Of a stretch of DNA of 27,747 nt, positions 24,416 to 27,747 are shown one piece after another. The notes beneath the pieces were generated by a model that was given only the letters and a program-made list of their open reading frames with translations, did no database searches and was not told the DNA's origin. Every line of letters begins with the position of its first letter. Positions within the stretch are counted from its first letter, which is position 1. A program made the translations under genes and the position numbers. Source of the DNA: Porticoccaceae bacterium UBA4026 (GTDB lineage: Bacteria; Pseudomonadota; Gammaproteobacteria; Pseudomonadales; Porticoccaceae); assembly GCA_002382445.1 (NCBI GenBank), contig DGAQ01000025.1:1-27747 (forward strand), in the 5' to 3' direction.

Positions 24416-25360
24416 ATGCCCGATTTACAACACTACCCTCTAATTATACTTGGCTCTGGGCCCGCTGGTTGGACTGCGGCCGTTTATGCGGCAAGAGCTA
24501 ACCTCAATCCGGTAGTGATTACAGGCATCCAGCAAGGTGGCCAGTTGACCATCACCACCGACGTTGATAACTGGCCTGGCGACGCTGATGGTGTACAGGG
24601 TCCAGACTTAATGATTCGCATGCAGAAACACGCGGAACGCTTTGATACTAAAACAATTTTTGATCATATTGAGTCAGTAGATCTGTCTGAAAAGCCTTTT
24701 AAATTGTTCGGTTCTAATAACTACACCTGCGATGCATTAATCGTTGCAACGGGTGCTTCAGCGCAGTATTTAGGGTTACCCAGTGAAGAGGCCTTTATGG
24801 GTCGAGGTGTTTCAGCCTGCGCAACCTGTGACGGGTTTTTTTATCGTAACCAAAAGGTCGCTGTAGTTGGCGGCGGTAATACCGCCGTCGAAGAAGCTCT
24901 GTACCTGTCGAATATTTGCTCAGAAGTCGTGTTGGTACACCGAAGAGATAAGCTGCGGGCAGAGAAAATGCTTCAAGATAAGCTCTTTGAACGTGAAAGA
25001 ACCGGCAACATAAGCATCGAATGGGATCAAAACCTAGACGAAGTGCTTGGAGACGACGCTGGTGTGACCGGTATACGCTTAGCGGCAAGCGGTTCAGGTG
25101 AGACTAAAGAAATCACAGTAAGCGGCGTCTTTATCGCCATCGGTCACAAACCCAATACCGATATCTTTATTGATAAGCTCAATATGAAAGACGGCTATGT
25201 CACTATCACTGGCGGTTTGTCGGGTAATGCCACTGAGACAAGCGTTAAAGGTGTATTTGCTGCCGGTGACGTGGCTGATCACGTCTATCGTCAAGCGGTA
25301 ACATCCGCCGGCAGTGGTTGTATGGCGGCGCTAGACGCAGAACGCTTTCTAGACGACTAA
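24416..25360 (+). CDS. trxB: Thioredoxin-disulfide reductase
   Basis: This cytoplasmic NADPH-dependent flavoenzyme keeps thioredoxin reduced. The 314 residues match the family. FAD motif ILGSGPAGWTAAVYAARANL (11-30), GGQLTITTDVDNWPG, the redox pair Cys135-Ala-Thr-Cys138 in ACATCDGFFY, NADPH motif VVGGGNTAVEEALYL, HRRDKLRAEKM, and the second FAD segment GVFAAGDVADHVYRQA are all as expected. GAGA lies 5 bases before the ATG. It starts the rightward unit trxB-aat-bpt-infA and diverges from ftsK, a conserved order. Confidence 0.97.
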   Translation: MPDLQHYPLIILGSGPAGWTAAVYAARANLNPVVITGIQQGGQLTITTDVDNWPGDADGVQGPDLMIRMQKHAERFDTKTIFDHIESVDLSEKPFKLFGSNNYTCDALIVATGASAQYLGLPSEEAFMGRGVSACATCDGFFYRNQKVAVVGGGNTAVEEALYLSNICSEVVLVHRRDKLRAEKMLQDKLFERERTGNISIEWDQNLDEVLGDDAGVTGIRLAASGSGETKEITVSGVFIAIGHKPNTDIFIDKLNMKDGYVTITGGLSGNATETSVKGVFAAGDVADHVYRQAVTSAGSGCMAALDAERFLDD

Positions 25361-25396
25361 GCCCTACCCCGGGTTTATATTGGAATCTAGCTTATT

Positions 25397-26098
25397 ATGC
25401 ATCTTTCATTACTAGACCCAGACAATCCTGCCTTTCCAGACCCCAATACGGCATTGGCAGAGCCTGATGGTTTACTTGCCGTGGGGGGTAATCTAGAACC
25501 CAATACGCTGTTCAACGCCTATCGACAGGGTATTTTTCCCTGGTATCAAGACGATGATCCTATTTTATGGTGGAGCCCGGCCACTCGTTGTTTGATCGAG
25601 CCGGAAACACTCCATATTTCTAGCCGTTTGCGTCGCCTACTGCGTCAAAAGCCCTACCAAATTAAGACTGACAGCGACTTTAATAGAGTGGTCAAAGCCT
25701 GCGCAGAGCCTCGCGGCGACGGTGGCACCTGGATTACAGAAGAGATGATTGATGCCTACACCGTCTTGCACGAGCAAGGACGGGCGCACTGCGTTGAGGT
25801 GTGGGATGGTTCTGACCTTGTCGGTGGCATCTATGGTGTCCATGTTGGCGGCATTTTTTGTGGCGAATCGATGTTTAGTCGAGTTGATAACGGCTCAAAG
25901 ATCGCTATCGCTCACCTTTGCCAGTGGATGATAGCCGAAGGCCTCGAATTTCTGGACTGTCAGCTGGTTAACCCTCATTTGATGACACTGGGCGCCATCA
26001 CTATGCCTCGCGCTGACTTCTTGGCACGCTTGCACAGCATTCGTGATAGACAGCATCGATGGTCGCTGACCGATTCATATGCATGGCAATGGCGCTAG
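25397..26098 (+). CDS. aat: Leucyl/phenylalanyl-tRNA-protein transferase
   Basis: This N-degron pathway enzyme adds Leu or Phe from tRNA to proteins starting with Lys or Arg, marking them for ClpS-ClpAP. Its 233 residues match E. coli Aat (234). Clear family segments: FPDPNTALAEPDGLLAVGGNL, the YRQGIFPWY strand, WWSPATRC, GGTWITEEMIDAY, GGIYGVHVGGIFCGESMFS and LDCQLVNPHL. It lies 36 bases after trxB and 56 before bpt, the other N-degron transferase, so both are probably cotranscribed. The ribosome site is weak. Confidence 0.97.
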   Translation: MHLSLLDPDNPAFPDPNTALAEPDGLLAVGGNLEPNTLFNAYRQGIFPWYQDDDPILWWSPATRCLIEPETLHISSRLRRLLRQKPYQIKTDSDFNRVVKACAEPRGDGGTWITEEMIDAYTVLHEQGRAHCVEVWDGSDLVGGIYGVHVGGIFCGESMFSRVDNGSKIAIAHLCQWMIAEGLEFLDCQLVNPHLMTLGAITMPRADFLARLHSIRDRQHRWSLTDSYAWQWR

Positions 26099-26154
26099 TT
26101 GAGTCCGCGGCTACAATCCATTAGGCTTATTTCATACAATAGGACAGAGATCCC

Positions 26155-26877
26155 ATGAGTCGAGATATTTCCGCCGATATTCAACGAATTAAGCTATTTC
26201 AGACTGAGCCACATGCCTGTAGTTATCTGCCTGGACGTGACTCAACAACAGCCTTTGTTGATCCGCAGATGTCGGTAGACCCGGAGCTCTATGAGCACCT
26301 CAGTAGGCTCGGTTTTCGACGCAGTGGCTCCTATCTCTATACGCCGATGTGTAGCACCTGCAATGCATGTGTTCCCGCTAGAGTGCCCGTTGCCCAGTTT
26401 CGGCCTGCGCGGGCTCAGAAGCGCTGTTTAAAGCGTAATGTGGACGTTAAAATTGAGCCCTGTGACAGCATAGATTTAGAAAAGCATTATCCGCTATACG
26501 CTAAATATATTAATCAACGTCATACCGGTGGTGACATGTACCCCCCGACTAAACTCCAGTTTGAGCAGTTTTTGGGCGAGGCTTGGGAATGCACCCAATA
26601 TTTGGAATTTTACCTAGACGATGAGCTTATTGGTTGTGCGGTCGTTGATGTGCTCCCAGACTCGCTGTCGGCCATCTATACCTACTTCGATCCAGCCCAT
26701 GATCGGCGAGGCCTCGGGAACCTTGCGGTGCTGCTTCAGATCCAAATGGCAGCGAAAATGGACAAGCACTACCTGTATTTGGGCTACTGGATTGAAGATT
26801 GCCAAAAGATGAATTACAAGAAGCAATATCAGCCAATTGAGTTATTACAAGAAAATAGCTGGCATTTAAGTAAATGA
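26155..26877 (+). CDS. bpt: Aspartate/glutamate leucyltransferase Bpt
   Basis: This transferase adds Leu to proteins with N-terminal Asp or Glu, the second branch of the bacterial N-degron pathway. Its 240 residues match Bpt (formerly annotated as arginyltransferase Ate). The N-terminal domain has YLPGRDSTTAFVDP and the cysteine motif PMCSTCNACVPARVPV. The GNAT-like C-terminal domain has YAKYINQRHTGGDMYPP, SAIYTYFDPAHDRRGLGNLA and YLYLGYWIEDCQKMNYKKQY. It is paired with aat upstream. Its functional partners clpS/clpA lie elsewhere or beyond the window; they are not seen here. Confidence 0.96.
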   Translation: MSRDISADIQRIKLFQTEPHACSYLPGRDSTTAFVDPQMSVDPELYEHLSRLGFRRSGSYLYTPMCSTCNACVPARVPVAQFRPARAQKRCLKRNVDVKIEPCDSIDLEKHYPLYAKYINQRHTGGDMYPPTKLQFEQFLGEAWECTQYLEFYLDDELIGCAVVDVLPDSLSAIYTYFDPAHDRRGLGNLAVLLQIQMAAKMDKHYLYLGYWIEDCQKMNYKKQYQPIELLQENSWHLSK

Positions 26878-26939
26878 CTTTGCTAAAACCACTATTTTAG
26901 GGCAAACTGCGCACCTTTTTACAGACAAGAATAATTAGT

Positions 26940-27158
26940 ATGGCGAAAGAAGAGCACATCGAATTCGAAGGAGAGGTGATCGACACCCTTCCGAACACCA
27001 CTTTCAAAGTGAAATTGGAAAATGATCACGTTATCATTGCCCATATCTCAGGAAAGATGAGAAAGCACTACATCAGAATTTTGACCGGTGACAAGGTTAA
27101 GGTGGAGATGACTCCTTACGATCTGAGCAAAGGTCGGATTACCTTCCGCGAGCGATAA
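26940..27158 (+). CDS. infA: Translation initiation factor IF-1
   Basis: This 72-residue S1/OB-fold protein occupies the ribosomal A site during initiation. MAKEEHIEFEGEVIDTLPNT, NDHVIIAHISGKMRKHYIRI and LTGDKVKVEMTPYDLSKGRI are near-identical to other gammaproteobacterial IF-1 proteins. The length is exact. It ends the rightward unit, 62 bases after bpt, and may also have its own promoter. A hairpin follows at 27194-27221. Confidence 0.98.
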   Translation: MAKEEHIEFEGEVIDTLPNTTFKVKLENDHVIIAHISGKMRKHYIRILTGDKVKVEMTPYDLSKGRITFRER

Positions 27159-27193
27159 GCTCAAAAAATCAAATTTATCGGAGTACAGAGAGG

Positions 27194-27230
27194 CTAAAGG
27201 GCAGACGGCGCCGTCCTTTAGGTTACTTTT
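27194..27230. terminator. Bidirectional terminator between infA and the methyltransferase gene
   Basis: CTAAAG (27194-27199) pairs with CTTTAG (27216-27221), with an inner perfect palindrome GACGGCGCCGTC (27204-27215) and a four-base bulge on the left arm. A T-rich stretch TTACTTTT follows on the plus strand, serving infA. The stem overlaps the last codon and stop of the convergent methyltransferase gene. Confidence 0.7.
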
Positions 27231-27747
27231 TGATAGACGCAAAACCAACCTTCGATATTATCAGTGTCATAATACCTATCTGTCTTGAGCTCTAGGCACC
27301 TAGCGGTGCCGCTGCTAACCAACATCTCAAATTTCTGTTTGAAGCCTCGTGATTCCCACAAGTCTCTATGCACTGTGCAGGCTAAAACGCCACCGGTTCT
27401 CAAAAGACGAAAAATATTGTCAAGAGGCTCTGGCCCGACGTGGCCGTGAGTAAAGGTTCCTGAAGATATCACGCCATCGTAACTAGCACTTGGCCGCTGA
27501 ATGGGCTGATTAACATCACCAACGATTAAATCTCTATAAATGCCCAGTGCACGGGCAACCCGCACCATGTCTGGAGAAAGATCTATTCCGTCAAGCGCGT
27601 TGTATCCATTGTCGGCGAGGAACCGACAGGTCAGTCCAGTGCCACAACCCACATCAAATATCTCTGCTTCTTTGTTGGGTAAATGCGCACAAAGTAACCG
27701 TGCAATGCCCGTGGGGGCGACGTACTCAAGCTCATCGAGCATCTGGC
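27218..27747 (-). CDS. Class I SAM-dependent methyltransferase (partial, 5' end beyond window)
   Basis: The Rossmann-fold methyltransferase core is clear: motif I EIFDVGCGTGLTCRFLADNG binds S-adenosylmethionine, followed by LDGIDLSPDMVRVARALG (motif II acidic residue), GDVNQP, and YDGVISSGTFTHGHVGPEPL. The reading frame stays open to the window edge. Family members usually have about 40-60 residues before motif I, so the ATG at 27742 is probably internal and the gene is cut by the edge. The substrate cannot be told; the overall look is of the small-molecule methyltransferase-like (WBSCR27/METTL27-type) group. It occupies the place where relatives carry clpA, in convergent orientation to infA. 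Confidence 0.8.
   Translation of the reverse strand, partial: QMLDELEYVAPTGIARLLCAHLPNKEAEIFDVGCGTGLTCRFLADNGYNALDGIDLSPDMVRVARALGIYRDLIVGDVNQPIQRPSASYDGVISSGTFTHGHVGPEPLDNIFRLLRTGGVLACTVHRDLWESRGFKQKFEMLVSSGTARCLELKTDRYYDTDNIEGWFCVYQKVT

Overview
The window looks like a chromosomal segment of a marine-type gammaproteobacterium of moderate GC, possibly Cellvibrionales/SAR92-like. That placement is inferred from protein similarity and gene order recalled from Pseudomonas relatives; no search was run. Nearly every base is in a recognisable gene. No rRNA, tRNA, CRISPR array, insertion sequence or prophage block was seen, and no gene-free stretch exceeds 300 bases.

Left part (1-6830, mostly + strand): cysB (sulfur regulator), thrH (phosphoserine phosphatase/homoserine phosphotransferase) and a two-gene unit of a TetR regulator plus a DUF1285 protein. 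A bidirectional terminator follows. Then comes the electron-transfer-flavoprotein module: etfQO on the minus strand, diverging from etfB-etfA on the plus strand. The etf intergenic region carries a 12-bp perfect palindrome on the likely etfQO promoter. Together these genes feed electrons from fatty-acid and amino-acid dehydrogenases to ubiquinone.

Middle-left (6838-10805, minus strand): a periplasmic tail-specific protease (prc), exonuclease III (xthA), an ECF-like sigma factor and a small one-TM protein overlapping it that is probably its anti-sigma partner.

Middle (10806-15737): a solitary, apparently intact tyrosine recombinase is the most accessory-looking gene. A 32-bp dyad of 13-6-13 geometry lies upstream and three consecutive hairpins lie downstream. 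Next is a polyamine/amine catabolic locus: a PuuA-like gamma-glutamyl ligase divergent from a PuuB-like FAD oxidoreductase and a TetR regulator. Two copies of a 14-bp near-palindrome, 22 bp apart, lie between the divergent genes.

Right (15734-27158): the housekeeping cluster order known from Pseudomonas. ftsK-lolA-rarA-crcB-serS-cysG-gor runs leftward as one tightly packed unit; trxB-aat-bpt-infA runs rightward. The striking feature is cysG: its dehydrogenase/ferrochelatase half looks intact, but its uroporphyrinogen methyltransferase half is truncated and degenerate, with gor starting inside its 3' end. After infA the clpA expected from relatives is absent; instead a partial SAM methyltransferase gene converges on infA at a strong hairpin.

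The best leads for something new are the recombinase with its dyad and hairpins, the half-dead CysG, and the sigma/small membrane protein pair. The rest is ordinary core genome.
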